A stretch of DNA of 64,000 nt from Entoloma clypeatum. Its lineage: Eukaryota; Basidiomycota; Agaricomycetes; Agaricales; Entolomataceae. Below the pieces are notes generated by a model. It was not told the DNA's origin, did not search any database, and worked only from the letters and a program-made list of their open reading frames with translations. This document shows, in pieces, positions 51,616-61,877 of this stretch (position 1 is the first letter of the stretch; each line of letters opens with the position of its first letter). The stretch is from positions 1,054,001 to 1,118,000 of the forward strand of contig OY751495.1 in assembly GCA_963565915.1 (NCBI GenBank). Reading direction: 5' to 3'. The translations under genes were made by a program, and so were the position numbers.

Positions 51616-53199
51616 CACGCCCAATGACACATGTCGACGACTAGATGGGAACACATTCAGGACACGAAGCGACACGAGGCCGGAAGGAAGGTAACAATGC
51701 TCACCGACCACAAGGCCAACTCACCACTCCCAACGACATGCGGGGAGAACACACAACGACGACACGCGGCAGGCAGGATGGTTGGATAGGAAATGACAAC
51801 AGCGACAACAGGAAGCAGGGCGACGCCGCCAGAGACGGTGGAGAGCAAGACCATAACTGATAGGCAATGGCAGTGGGTGGGAAATGGGACAGACAAGCGA
51901 GAGGGCAGGGGGGGATGACATTGAGCAGACACCGACCGACGGCAGGGGCAGGACGTGTCCTGTCGTATGCGAACGCGTAGGGTGTATTAGTATTTCCGCT
52001 GTGACATTATAATGTTACTACTTTTGTCTCTATGTTATATTATAATTCAGCTATGTCATGCTATGGCAGTACAGTATATTACAAAATGCTATATGACTAT
52101 GAAATGTTATGTGACTATGGAATGCTATGGAATGCTATAGGACGGTATGGCGCTCCGCAATGCTATGTGGTGCTATGACTTTGAGTGTGTTTGCTATAGT
52201 TTGGTTTGATCAAAATCACAGTTTGCTGATGTAACATCAACACCACCCCCTTCCCCTTACCTGTACACACATATTATGAGTTAAATACATGTATACTACT
52301 TCTAATACACAGTATAATATACCAAGACTTATTACCAATGATTCCCTTGAGGTATACTCTGATTAAATAAGCTAAAAAGCAGTCAGAAACTGAGGAATGG
52401 GGAGAAGCACATAGTACCTCTCCTCTAGGTACTAGTGTCCCCACCCCAAGCTGCCACCTGTAGGTTCATCACAGAGTATATCAGTGGATGGGGGAAGGTA
52501 TGTAGCCACCCCAGGAAGGGTGGAAGATGGTGAAAAGAGCGAAAATGTATGTACTTACCCTAGGTACAGTTCACCATCTTAACCCCTCAGCATGGTCAGG
52601 GCACCTATATACAACCATTCTATAGTACTAATAGGTCTCCAAGCGTCGGTAGTACGAGGTGTGCGATGCTTTGATTAGGTGGAAAGGTGTGGAAGATGAG
52701 GTGCACATCAAAAACACATTCCCCACCTAGCATTAGTATCTCATGGTAGATAAATATATAGACACCTGTAAAGGGTGTCTTTGGTGTATATCTAAAAGAC
52801 CCAAGGGGGATCCATGGAGTGTGGAAGACAGGAGATAAGAATTGAGGTTGCCAAACAAAGGTGATGACAAACAAACACCGGTGGTGAGGCCTTGAGGGAC
52901 TTAGAGAATTATGGCTGGAGGCTCAGAATTAAGCAACGATTTAATGCTGGTGTCGGGCATTAGTGCTTTCAAGGCAGTTTTGCCTTGTTGAGGCACTGGA
53001 TCAACTTGTGGGAAGATCAGGTGACAGTAGAATAGGGGACTACAAACTCGGAGTACTACAGTATTATTGGTTGTCTCGATGTGCAAATTCTTCTCTCCGC
53101 AAATCCCCCTTGCTTGACCTATGTATGTAGAATCACTTCACGTCATGCGGTGGCCTGAGACCACAGTTCTGCATTTTTATAATTCAGCTCAACATAACA
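51616..53199. other. intergenic, no supported gene
   Basis: Purine-rich stretch 51640-51960; degenerate ATGCTATG/ACTATG repeats at 52040-52200; otherwise unremarkable AT-rich sequence. No frame with a domain. Confidence 0.55.
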
Positions 53200-53427
53200 T
53201 TACCACATGCAGGGACGACTCACTCCCTGTTTTTCACCCGGGATATCAACGAGGCAAAGATAATATGGGTAGCCACAACACTCCCCGTTGTAATGGCATT
53301 TTCCTTCTGGGGGCACCCACCGTCCCCTCGCCATGTCGCAGGTGGGGTTTGAATTGCGAGGGGGGGCTTGGGAGGCGCCAGTGAGGCATAGAACGACAGA
53401 AAGGACGAGAATGGTGGAGAAGTGCAT
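53200..53427 (-). CDS. small secreted cysteine-rich protein (75 residues, knottin-like spacing)
   Basis: ATG 53427 to TAA 53200. Residues 1 to about 21 form a classic signal peptide (Met-His-Phe-Ser-Thr-Ile-Leu-Val-Leu-Ser-Val-Val-Leu-Cys-Leu-Thr-Gly-Ala-Ser-Gln-Ala). The mature part of about 54 residues has six cysteines spaced C-x13-C-x5-CC-x6-C-x14-C, the C-C-CC-C-C order of inhibitor-cystine-knot peptides. A TATA box (minus ATATAAAA) lies 80 nt upstream of the ATG, so it has its own promoter-like element. No transposon feature overlaps it. Likely secreted; could be an effector-like, antimicrobial or developmental protein. I do not recognise a family; the fold is inferred from cysteine order only. 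Confidence 0.68.
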   Translation of the reverse strand: MHFSTILVLSVVLCLTGASQAPPRNSNPTCDMARGRWVPPEGKCHYNGECCGYPYYLCLVDIPGEKQGVSRPCMW

Positions 53428-53506
53428 CGCGAGAATGGGTGGACTGATTCGAGTGAGCGATGACTTCGGACACTTGCTGTGCTGCCAGTGAAGGTGGCCA
53501 ACGTTC

Positions 53507-53514
53507 TTTTATAT
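53507..53514 (-). promoter_or_regulatory. TATA box of the small secreted protein gene
   Basis: Minus-strand GGATATAAAAGAACG, 80 nt upstream of the ATG at 53427, a usual distance for fungal core promoters. Confidence 0.55.
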
Positions 53515-53856
53515 CCCCAACGCCAATTACCGACTTGCAGGTCACAGGTACACAGGTATCAATGGAGAAAATTTTCAACAGGGAATGAAGAAGCGGTGAG
53601 AATTGGAAGCCTTCAAGTTGAGCCAAGTCGACTGCGGAAGAAGGTCAGGGATACAGTACCCCGGACAGAAATGTATGTGAATCCTCAAGCGCACCCGTGT
53701 GGAGGATATCGACTTATCCTGTTTTTGGGCGCGCTCTGCATACTTATCTTTCGCCGCCAGGATGGTTTTTAAGACAGGACAATACTTACCACTGGTGGAC
53801 CTCGATTCTACGGACGTCGTACGAGGATACTTAAGAGACACGGGTTCTAAACCTCC

Positions 53857-54139
53857 ATCTACACCTCGGTGACACAGAGACTGCCTGCAGGGAAGATCGG
53901 GCGGCGATACATCTATTGAAGATTCGCACATCGTCCGTCCACCGTGGCACGACTTGGACAGGTGGGAAATTGGACCTCACAGAGCTACTAAGTAAAGACA
54001 AGGGCGCTAGACGTCGACCTAGATATGCGGCCAATTGCGAAAATGCCATGTACCATGTACTTGGGTTATGTGGGCACGTGGCCTGTACCAACTCCCTTGA
54101 CCCAGGCCGTGTGAGGCCTGGCCTTGGATTCATGGTTAC
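53857..54139 (+). repeat. diverged direct repeat, unit 1
   Basis: About 283 bp from CACCTCGGTGACACAGAG to GGATTCATGGTTAC. It is repeated with many changes at 54420-54700. Shared blocks include ATTCGCACATCGTCCGTCC / ATTCACACATTGTCCGTCC and GTCGACCT. No gene recognised; possibly an old retroelement fragment. Confidence 0.65.
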
Positions 54140-54419
54140 CGGTTACACGTTACAGCTAAATCCATACCGTTAGGCCGGCCGAGGACAAAGTAACGTACAG
54201 CGGAGTCGAGCAGAGGAAATAGAACTTGGATCTCTTTGGAAGGAATCGGACGTATGCGTAATCGAGGTGGTAAGTCTCGCTGTCGCCTCCTGGAACCTAG
54301 CGTGCACAGTCACTTTGTGACTCCGAGTCGCCGTTCAATGCAAAATCAAACACCTCAATCAGAAGAAGCGGATTCTGTGAGCTCGGTACGTTCCCCAGTG
54401 CAGTGCTGTGGTAGACCTC

Positions 54420-54700
54420 AGTCTAAACCTCGGTGACAGAGAGCCGGAGCCCACCTGCAGGATAGTCCAGCGACACAAGATTCACACATTGTCCGTCCAC
54501 CGTGGCATGATATCTACCCGAGGTGCGCGAATTGAACCTCACCGAGCTACCACAGATAAGCGCGTTAAACAACCCATCCCAGACGTCGACCTCAGTGTGC
54601 AGTCAATTGCAAAAAGACTATGCGATGTAGAGAAGTGGCCTGTACGGATACCAGCTCCATTGACCCATGCCATATGAGCTTGTCCTCGATCGTGGTTAAC
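54420..54700 (+). repeat. diverged direct repeat, unit 2
   Basis: Second copy of the 53857-54139 unit, separated by about 280 bp. Differences are rich in C/T and G/A changes. Confidence 0.65.
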
Positions 54701-55870
54701 GTTCACGCGTTCACGGCCAGTGCAGGTGGTCCCTGGGAAGTCCTCCGATTGTTCGGCGAGGGCAGGAGCACCCTCTGAGCCGGTTCTCATTCCTCCTTAG
54801 TTACAACATCAGATTCCATCCCACAAAGGTGCCCCTGTGCTTCCGCAGGGGCTGGAACAGCGGTCGCGACGGTTCGACGTGCATCAACAAACTCTGGTGA
54901 TGTTAGCCAGCCCTGCACAGTAGCCCTACTCAAATTTAGTTTACAGTGCTTTGCATATCACTCTGCAGTTTAATGCGATTTTTTTGGCTTAGTAATGATC
55001 TGATGTGATTGCAAGGGTCTCAGGCCGGATCTTGGTGAGTTTAGTGTGTTTAAACATTTGTTTACATGAGTCCTGTTGAAAGTGGCTCATACACGCTCCT
55101 GCGATACCCATAACGATGCCCCCTATCAGTATCGAGGCCCATGGTTTCCATTCATATCTACATTCATACTTACATTCATCATCAGCAAACCCTGGGTGGG
55201 CTATGCAGCCCTGTGCAGGTCTATGCAGATTCTTGCAGGGCTGAAGTTCCAAAGACAAGGTATATGCTACATGCAGCTCTGCAAAAGCTCTGTGCAGCTT
55301 CACTACCATCTTTTGCAGCTCTTCACACTTTCACTCCATTCTTTCAGGCCTCCATAGATTCTGTACACCTTCATAGGCCTCCAAACTCTGTTACAACTTA
55401 CAATTATAGAGCATTCCATTTTATCAACAATAATGTCTTTGAGAAATAACAATGTATATTTTTCCATGTTATTACAACAGACAATGCAACAATATTATGG
55501 TACAACGTATCTCTCCCTTGCCTGGCCATCGTACCTCTCGTCCCTCACACTCCCCGCCTACGCCATGCGCATGCTGGCATGCCCCCATGTCCCCCTACCC
55601 GTGCGTCCCCTGGGCGGCGACTTCAACCCACGCGTCATACCTCTCGTGCCTCACACCCCTTTCCCGGATGTGGTCCCTTGTACCTTGCATCTTCCTGAGG
55701 GGCATTTTGTTCTTGTGTCTGCACGGTGTCCACCACTCCGCCTTGTGCCGTCGTGTTCCGTCATTTTTGTGTGTGGTCGTCTCTCGCGCGTGGCCTGCCG
55801 TTCTTGCGTATTTTGTCAGTGGTCTGGGGTGACATGAATGGCGGGGTGCTTACTTGCATCTGCTGGTGCG
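54701..55870. other. intergenic, no supported gene
   Basis: Contains clustered TGCAG-type motifs at 55195-55320 and pyrimidine-rich sequence from 55500. The long plus-strand frames from 55433 are compositional (His/Pro/Cys/Leu-rich) and lack domains. Confidence 0.5.
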
Positions 55871-56398
55871 TCTCGCATCAGCTGGTGTGTGGCGCGCCGT
55901 TTCTCACATGTCCCGTCCTGTTCGCCGTGTGTCCCGCCGCTCTTGTGTGTTTCGTCAGTGGTCTGACGGGGTGTGAATGGGAGGGGTGCTTACCTATATG
56001 GGGACACCGTGGCCCTTGTGTGAATGGGGGAGCAGAAGGACGGAGGAGGGAGAGGAAGGTGGTGGGGGAAGGCAAGAAGTACATGATGATGGGACTTTGG
56101 ATATTGTTCGACTGTTGGCCGTTGCCGAGGTCGGCAAGTTCCAATGTTTCATCATCCTGGGCCCGGAACATGCCGAGCATGCCAAGCCTCACCATGTCCT
56201 TCTCCCTCCACTCCCTCCCCCGTTCCTCTCGCTCCCCCCCCCGGTTCACACAAGGGCCACAGTGCCCCCGTATAGGTAAGCACCCCTCCCATTCACACCC
56301 CGTCAGACCACTGACGAAACACACAAGAGCGGCGGGACACACGGCGAACAGGACGGGACATGTGAGAAACGGCGCGCCACACACCAGCTGATGCGAGA
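55871..56398. repeat. large inverted repeat, arms about 160 bp
   Basis: Left arm about 55871-56030 and right arm about 56239-56398 are near-perfect inverted copies (TCTCGCATCAGCTGG ... CCAGCTGATGCGAGA) around a spacer of about 208 bp. Because of this symmetry, frames on both strands share identical ends. Probably two oppositely oriented copies of one GC-rich repeat. Confidence 0.8.
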
Positions 56399-56600
56399 GG
56401 GGCAGGACATGCAATGAACGGGACAGGAGACGCGACAAACGGCGCAGGACATGCGAGAACAGCGGCCGATGTGAGAAACGGCAAGGCCAACGCGAGAGGG
56501 GCAGGACATGAACCAGCAGTTGCGAGAACGGCGGGACATGCAATGAGAACGGCAGCAGATGCGAGAAACGGCAAGACAGACGCGAGACATTACATGGGAC
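56399..56600 (+). repeat. minisatellite-like array
   Basis: Degenerate units around GGACATGCGAGAACGGC / GATGCGAGAAACGGCA repeat about ten times just outside the right arm of the inverted repeat. Confidence 0.65.
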
Positions 56601-57069
56601 ACATGAGGAACAGTGGGACGTGCACTGGCAGAGACAAGTGTGCAAGGGACGACGCACTGGGGGGCATGAGTAGCACATTGATATAAATTGTACATTGTCC
56701 TGTCATAGCACTTAAACTCAATCAAATTTTTCCAATCTGTTATTCGTGAATTGCTGTAGTACCATATTGGAATGTTTCTATGAAGACTTACACAAAGTTT
56801 CCAATTATCTTTACAGACTCCCTCAAAATCTATATATTACTTTATAGAAACTATATCACCTACCAGCTCTACAAAGACCTTCAAATTTGGCACTTCAGCT
56901 CCACAGTGCTGCAAAGAGCTGCATAGCATATAGGCCAAGCTGCAACAAGCTGCAACATCTTTGGCAAAAATCAGTGTTTGATGATGATGTCTTGTTACAT
57001 ACATATTTATTTATCTATCCCAACTACTGATACCTCAGTCGAACTTGCCATTATACGTCAACTGAGGTA
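56601..57069. other. intergenic, nothing recognised
   Basis: AT-rich. A 9-bp inverted repeat TACCTCAGT...ACTGAGGTA (about 57030-57069) lies directly before the gypsy-3 LTR. Confidence 0.5.
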
Positions 57070-57788
57070 TGTTACCCACTTAACTTATTTACAGTTCACT
57101 TACTATTATTAAGTAGGTGAAACGTCGGAGCTTCATCGGAGTCAATCGGAGGTCGGACGTAGGACTGAGACCGGAGCGGAACTCCGGGAATGCGGAGGAA
57201 CAACGAAGGGGAGGGACATGGCTTCAACGTATGTGTTGCACCGCCATTTGTTGGATAAGGTGTCCCAATTTCAGGAGGTCGGAGGAGAGGTCGGAGGTGC
57301 GGAGGTCCTCAGAAAGATCTCGGTGAGAGACACATTGACATGGAAATGGTCAGACGACGTCGGAGTTGTGACTCGGACACAGTACTGAGCTCGTCGAAGG
57401 GTAACGATGGAGGAAGAGCAGTAGATGAGGATGTCGTCGGCGTATTGTACCACAGCGAGGATCTCTGGCATGAACGGGGAGTAGAGGAGTGAACTTTGTT
57501 GATATTCAAACTGAGGAACTACAGGTATGGTACGAGCTTAAATACCTAAATGATATTACTTTACGGAGATGGTCGGAGTAGGTCCGGAGTTGTGGCGTAA
57601 GTTGCCAGCGACTGTAACAAACCTCGGAGATGTCGGTCAATGGGCCATGCAGAAAAGGCGATGCATAAGTAAACGGGAATATGAATATGAAATGCACAAT
57701 GGCAACGTGCGGAGATGCGGAGGTAACGGATGTCCGGAATGTCGGAGGAATATCGGAGTGGATCGGAGATTCGGAGACGGATATAACA
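57070..57788 (-). repeat. gypsy-3 3' LTR
   Basis: 719 bp, minus TGTTATATCCGTCTCCG...GTGGGTAACA. About 30 CGG triplets on the plus strand, many as CGGAG. Minus-strand TATTTAAG and a predicted RNA start AGTTTGAATATC correspond to the gypsy-2 LTR layout. Confidence 0.88.
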
Positions 57789-57814
57789 GTATTCCCCTCT
57801 TAGGTCTGACACCC

Positions 57815-58764
57815 ATGGAAGACCGTGAGAAAATAAACAAGGTCATGTGGTCTCGGTTATTTAACGGAGATGAGCGGCCCAAGGGTTTTCTTCCAGTTAC
57901 CACCAACATGCCCCAAGATTCAAACACACAACCTGCGCCCTCCAGCGCCAACCTCGACGACTCCGAAGAGGAGCTCCTGCGCTGTCTGGCGCAGGTACAC
58001 AAGGAGAAGGAGGAGGTGGAGGCAAGGAAGAAGGCGGAGGCCGAGAGGAGGGCGAGGGAGGCAGAGGCGAAGAAAAGGGCAGAGGCGGAGGCAAAGGCAG
58101 AGGCGGAGAAGAAGAGGGCAAAGAAGGCGGGGAAACAGAGGGCGGAGAGCGGAGCGGAGGAGTCGGAGGTCCGGGGGGAGGCGTGTCAGGCCTGTGCACA
58201 GGCGAAGGTGGAATGCAAGTGGGCATTGTGAGTACCCGCTTTTTCATCTTCTTTTCCTTACTGACAGTCTCCTTAGGCAGGGGAAGGGCACCGCATGCCA
58301 GCGGTGTAAAGACGGCAAACGGGTTTGCCTGAAACCCGGCGAGACGAGGGCGAAGCGGAAATGGGGGAAGACGGAGGAAGCCGTCGTGGAGGTCGCGGGC
58401 CCGAGCGGGGTGAAGAACTGCTGTGGCGCAGGGGTCGCGGAGGAGCTCCGGGGGCTCCGGGAGGCTCTGGAAGAGAGGGAGGAGCAGTCGGCAAGGGTCG
58501 GTTGGGCGCTGCTCCAGCAGCTACAAATCATGAACAACCACCTTGCCTACCGGAATTTCCTGCGGCAGCTCCGGAGTCGGAGACGGAGGACGGAGAAGAG
58601 GAAAAAGGAGAGGAAGAGGACGAGGAAAAGGACGAGGGGGAGGTCGAGGGGTTGGCGGACGGGGAGCTTGCGGGACTGCAAGCGGAGAAAGAGGAGGCGG
58701 AGGGAGAACCAGAGGAAGAGTCAGAGGATGACGGTCCGCTGGCCAAAAAGGCCAAAACCCAGTA
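57815..58764 (+). CDS. Zn2Cys6-like, coiled-coil protein encoded antisense inside gypsy-3
   Basis: Two exons: 57815-58227 and 58277 onward, with a 49-nt intron (GTGAGT...CCTTAG). Exon 1 has an acidic start (Asp-Asp-Ser-Glu-Glu-Glu-Leu-Leu-Arg) and a long Glu/Lys/Ala/Arg coiled-coil, then CQACAQAKVECKW. The splice continues into GKGTACQRCKDGKRVC. Together the six Cys are spaced C-x2-C-x6-C-x10-C-x2-C-x6-C, the fungal Zn2Cys6 pattern, restored only by splicing. A helical stretch follows (Glu-Glu-Leu-Arg-Gly-Leu-Arg-Glu-Ala-Leu-Glu-Glu). After about 58550 two tails are possible: the exon frame gives an Arg/Lys-rich tail to 58781; the next frame gives an acidic tail with Pro-Leu-Ala-Lys-Lys-Ala-Lys ending at 58764, suggesting a frameshift. 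ATG 57815 is the first after the LTR; ATG 57909 is an alternative. Transcription would come from LTR-side sequence. DNA binding and nuclear location are inferred. Confidence 0.72.
58228..58276 (+). other. intron of the gypsy-3 antisense gene
   Basis: GTGAGTACCCG...CTCCTTAG, 49 nt, phase 2. It separates the two Cys triplets of the zinc cluster; splicing keeps them in one frame. Confidence 0.68.
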
Positions 58765-58830
58765 GCCCCTCCCCCCTCTAATTGTTTTTTTATTTTATTT
58801 TATTTTGCAATATGAGTGTCTTGTGCGGTT

Positions 58831-61800
58831 CTATAGGCGTGATAAGGGGCCCGGTTTCTCCGGATATGTGGAGTGGAAATCCGCGACTAAGTCCGTCGCA
58901 TGTTCGAGTTCCGTGGCGGGTAGCCAGGACTGTTCCTCATCGGTTCCTTCATAGCCTAGCCAACGGACTAGGTAGAGCAGTTTGCAAGAACGCCGCCGAT
59001 CCAGTTTGGTGTCAAGGATTTCGGCGATTTCGTATTCCACTTCTCCTTCAACGTCGATCAGAGGAGGCGGAGTTACTGTCCGGTTCGGAATGATGTTCGG
59101 AACAGATGGCTCCAGCATGGAGATGTGGAAAACGGGGTGAACACTGCGTATGGTGTCCGGAAGTCGGAGGGTATAAGAGTGTGTACCATTCCTGGCAAGG
59201 ATGTCAAAGGGGCCAAGGTACTTTTCAGACAGCGTTTTGGAGGGTTGTGTAGTGCGGAAAAACTTAGCCTTCACCAAAGCTTGCTGTCCTACTTCGAGCG
59301 GAGGGGGCGGAGCACGCCGGAGATTGGTGGGGCCTTGATAACGTCGTTGAGCTTCTAGGATTGTAGATTTGAGTTCTTGGTGAAGTTCGTCCAGGTCTAC
59401 GACGAATTGTCGGGCACAGGCAGATGCGAGGTCGCGCTCCGGATGGACGGAGAGGTTTGGATGATAACCTTTATTGGTGAAGAAGGGCGAGATCCCGGTT
59501 GTAGCACTCAGAGCATTGTTGTACGTGAACTCCGCAAGCGGAAGTAGCTCGGACCAGTTGTCCTGCTGATAGTTGCAGAAGATGCGGAGGTACTGTTCCA
59601 AGGTTTGGTTGGTACATTCGGTTTGACCGTCGCCTTCAGGATGGTAGCCAGAGGTGAAGTGCAGAGTCATGTTGAGGGCTTTTCCGAGGGAGCGGAAAAA
59701 GTGGGAGACGAACTCCGGGCCTCGGTCGGAGGTGACATGTTCCGGTACTCTGTGCTTGGAGAACACATGCAGGATGAACAAGGTGGCTAGATCTTCGGAG
59801 GTGCAGTGGATCGTAGTCGGAACAAAAATGCTTTGTTTTGTCATTCGGTCAACAATAACAAGGATTGCGTCAAAACCGCCGGAGGTCGGAAGTGTCTCGA
59901 TGAAGTCCATGGATATGGAGTTCCACGGAAGGTTCGGAACTGGGAGTTGCTTCAGCATACCATAGGGCTTGTGGCATTGAGGTTTAGAGCGCATGCAAGT
60001 GGTGCAGGATTTGCAGTACTTTTTGACAAAGTCTCGAACACCAGGCCAAGTATAATCTCGTTGAATGAGACTAACTGTCTTGTTCTGTCCGGGGTGTCCA
60101 GTGAGAATATGGTCGTGCTTGTTGCGGAGGATGCGGAGCTGGAGGTTATCGGAGTCGGGAACATAAATGCGACCACTATGACGGAGGAAACCGTCGGAGT
60201 CTACGGACCAGTGTGGTTTGGGCTCCTGCTCCTTGAGATGGTCGGCATAGATTGGGTCGGATGGGAGTGAGCGGAGGATGTCAGAGTGCAACTGTTCAAT
60301 GTCCATTATGACTGTGGCGTGGAGAACAGGGGTGAACAACTCCGTAGCTCGGAGAGATGCGGACAGCTGTTCTTGGGAAAAGACTGGTCGGAAGTTGCTT
60401 GGATTTACCGACGCATAGTCGCTATTCCCCTCTTTGGGATAGATGTCCCATCGTCTAGTCAAAGAGTCCGGCTTGGTACTGAGACGTCCAGGGCGGAAGC
60501 GAATCAAGAGATTGAACTGAGAGAGGAACTCAGACCACCGGGCCTGTCGGCGGGTGAGAACCTTTGTAGTGGCGAAGTACTCCAGGTTCTTGTGGTCCGT
60601 GACAACGTCGATCGGAGCAGCGGAGCCTTCAAGGTAATGTCGCCATACCTTGAATGCTTCATGGATAGCAAGTAACTCCTTGTCGTGCATGTTGTAGTTG
60701 AGTTCCGGGGCGGTGAAGGTGCGGGAGTGGAACACTACCCAGTGTATCTCCTCGTCGGAGGTCCGGATGGACAAAATAGCACCAAGTGCGTAGTCGGAGG
60801 CATCCGTCTCGATGATAATAGGTCGATCAGGAATCCAATGAGTGAGGACCGGTGCTTTGATAAAAGCGAGTTTCAACTCGTTGAACGCACTCCGTGCGTA
60901 GGGTCGGAGAAACGGAACGGAGTACCCTTCCGGGTGAGTCAGGTGAGTGGAACAACGATGTCTGAATAACCGTGAAGGAAACATCGATAGAAATTCGCGA
61001 ATCCAAGGAAAGACTGTATGTCCTTCACTTTCCGAGGTTCAGGCCACTCTTGAATGGTCTTCACCTTGGTTTTGGACATGCGGAGACCGGAGGGAGAAAG
61101 GATGAAACCAAGATATTCCACTGTGTCGACAGAAAATTTGCACTTGTCGGAGCGGACGTGTCGGAGAACTTCCTTGCATCGTTGGGGTGCTTGGCGGGGT
61201 CGTCGGAGTAGATGAGAATGTCATCGAGGTAGACCACCACTGTAACATCGAGGAGGTCACTGAAGATATCATTCACAAATCGCTGAAAAGCGGCAGGGGC
61301 GTTGGATAGTCCAAAAGGCATAACAAGCCATTCAAACGATCTGTAACGAGTGCAGAAAGCGGTTTTCCATTCATCTCCGTCGGCAATGCGGACAAGATGA
61401 TATGCATGCCGGAGATCGAGAGTGGTATAAGCACGCGCTTTTCCTGCAGTGGAAAGGAGGTCGGAGATGAGCGGAAGAGGGTATTGATCCTTCTTGGTAA
61501 CTTTGTTCAGGCCCTGATAGTCGACGCACAGGCAGAGGGAACCGTCCTTCTTTCGGACAAAGAGGACCGGAGCGCCGTGCGGAGAGCGAGAGGGGCAAAT
61601 GAAACCAATGGCCAAATGTTCGTCTATGAAGTTTCGCAGGGCAGATAGTTTGGATTGTGAAATGGAGTACATAGGGCCAATAGGGGGAGTCGATCCGTCT
61701 TCTAACTCGATGCGGAGTCCACAAGGGCGGCTATCGGAGAAGAATTGGAGATAAGCGGAGATGTAAGTCGGACACAGAGGGAATTGGGATTGGAAAGAGC

Positions 61801-61877
61801 GGAAGTGTTGAGTAGAGCGGTAGTACGGATGGGTTCAACGCAGTCCTCAGGCTGTACAGAGTCCTGTGGACTGCCCG
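58831..61877 (-). pseudogene. gypsy-3 pol (RT, RNase H, integrase, chromodomain; protease deleted)
   Basis: After gag, the protease start Ala-Leu-Val-Asp-Ser is followed by a deletion that joins directly to the pre-RT segment (Glu-Leu-Glu-Asp-Gly-Ser-Thr-Pro-Pro). RT 61672-61100: [14 protein letters not shown] (intact catalytic box). Frameshift near 61190 and again near 60980. The rest, 60984-58831, is one clean 717-codon frame. It holds RNase H (Glu-Thr-Asp-Ala-Ser-Asp-Tyr, Asp-His-Lys-Asn-Leu-Glu-Tyr) and integrase (His...His, Cys-Lys-Ser-Cys-Thr-Thr-Cys; core Ser-Met-Asp-Phe-Ile-Glu, Ser-Asp-Arg-Gly-Pro-Glu-Phe, Gly-Gln-Thr-Glu). A chromodomain closes it (Tyr-Leu-Val-Arg-Trp-Leu-Gly-Tyr, near 58900-59040). 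It ends 66 bp from the antisense gene, tail to tail. Confidence 0.93.

Noticed and set aside
55726..56678. Frames of 221 and 266 codons with identical tails on opposite strands
   Set aside because: An artefact of the inverted repeat 55871-56398; not genes.
58325..58765. Separate acidic plus-strand gene
   Set aside because: It overlaps exon 2 of the Zn2Cys6-like gene in another frame; its upstream part is a shadow. Only its C-terminal acidic tail is considered, as an alternative ending.
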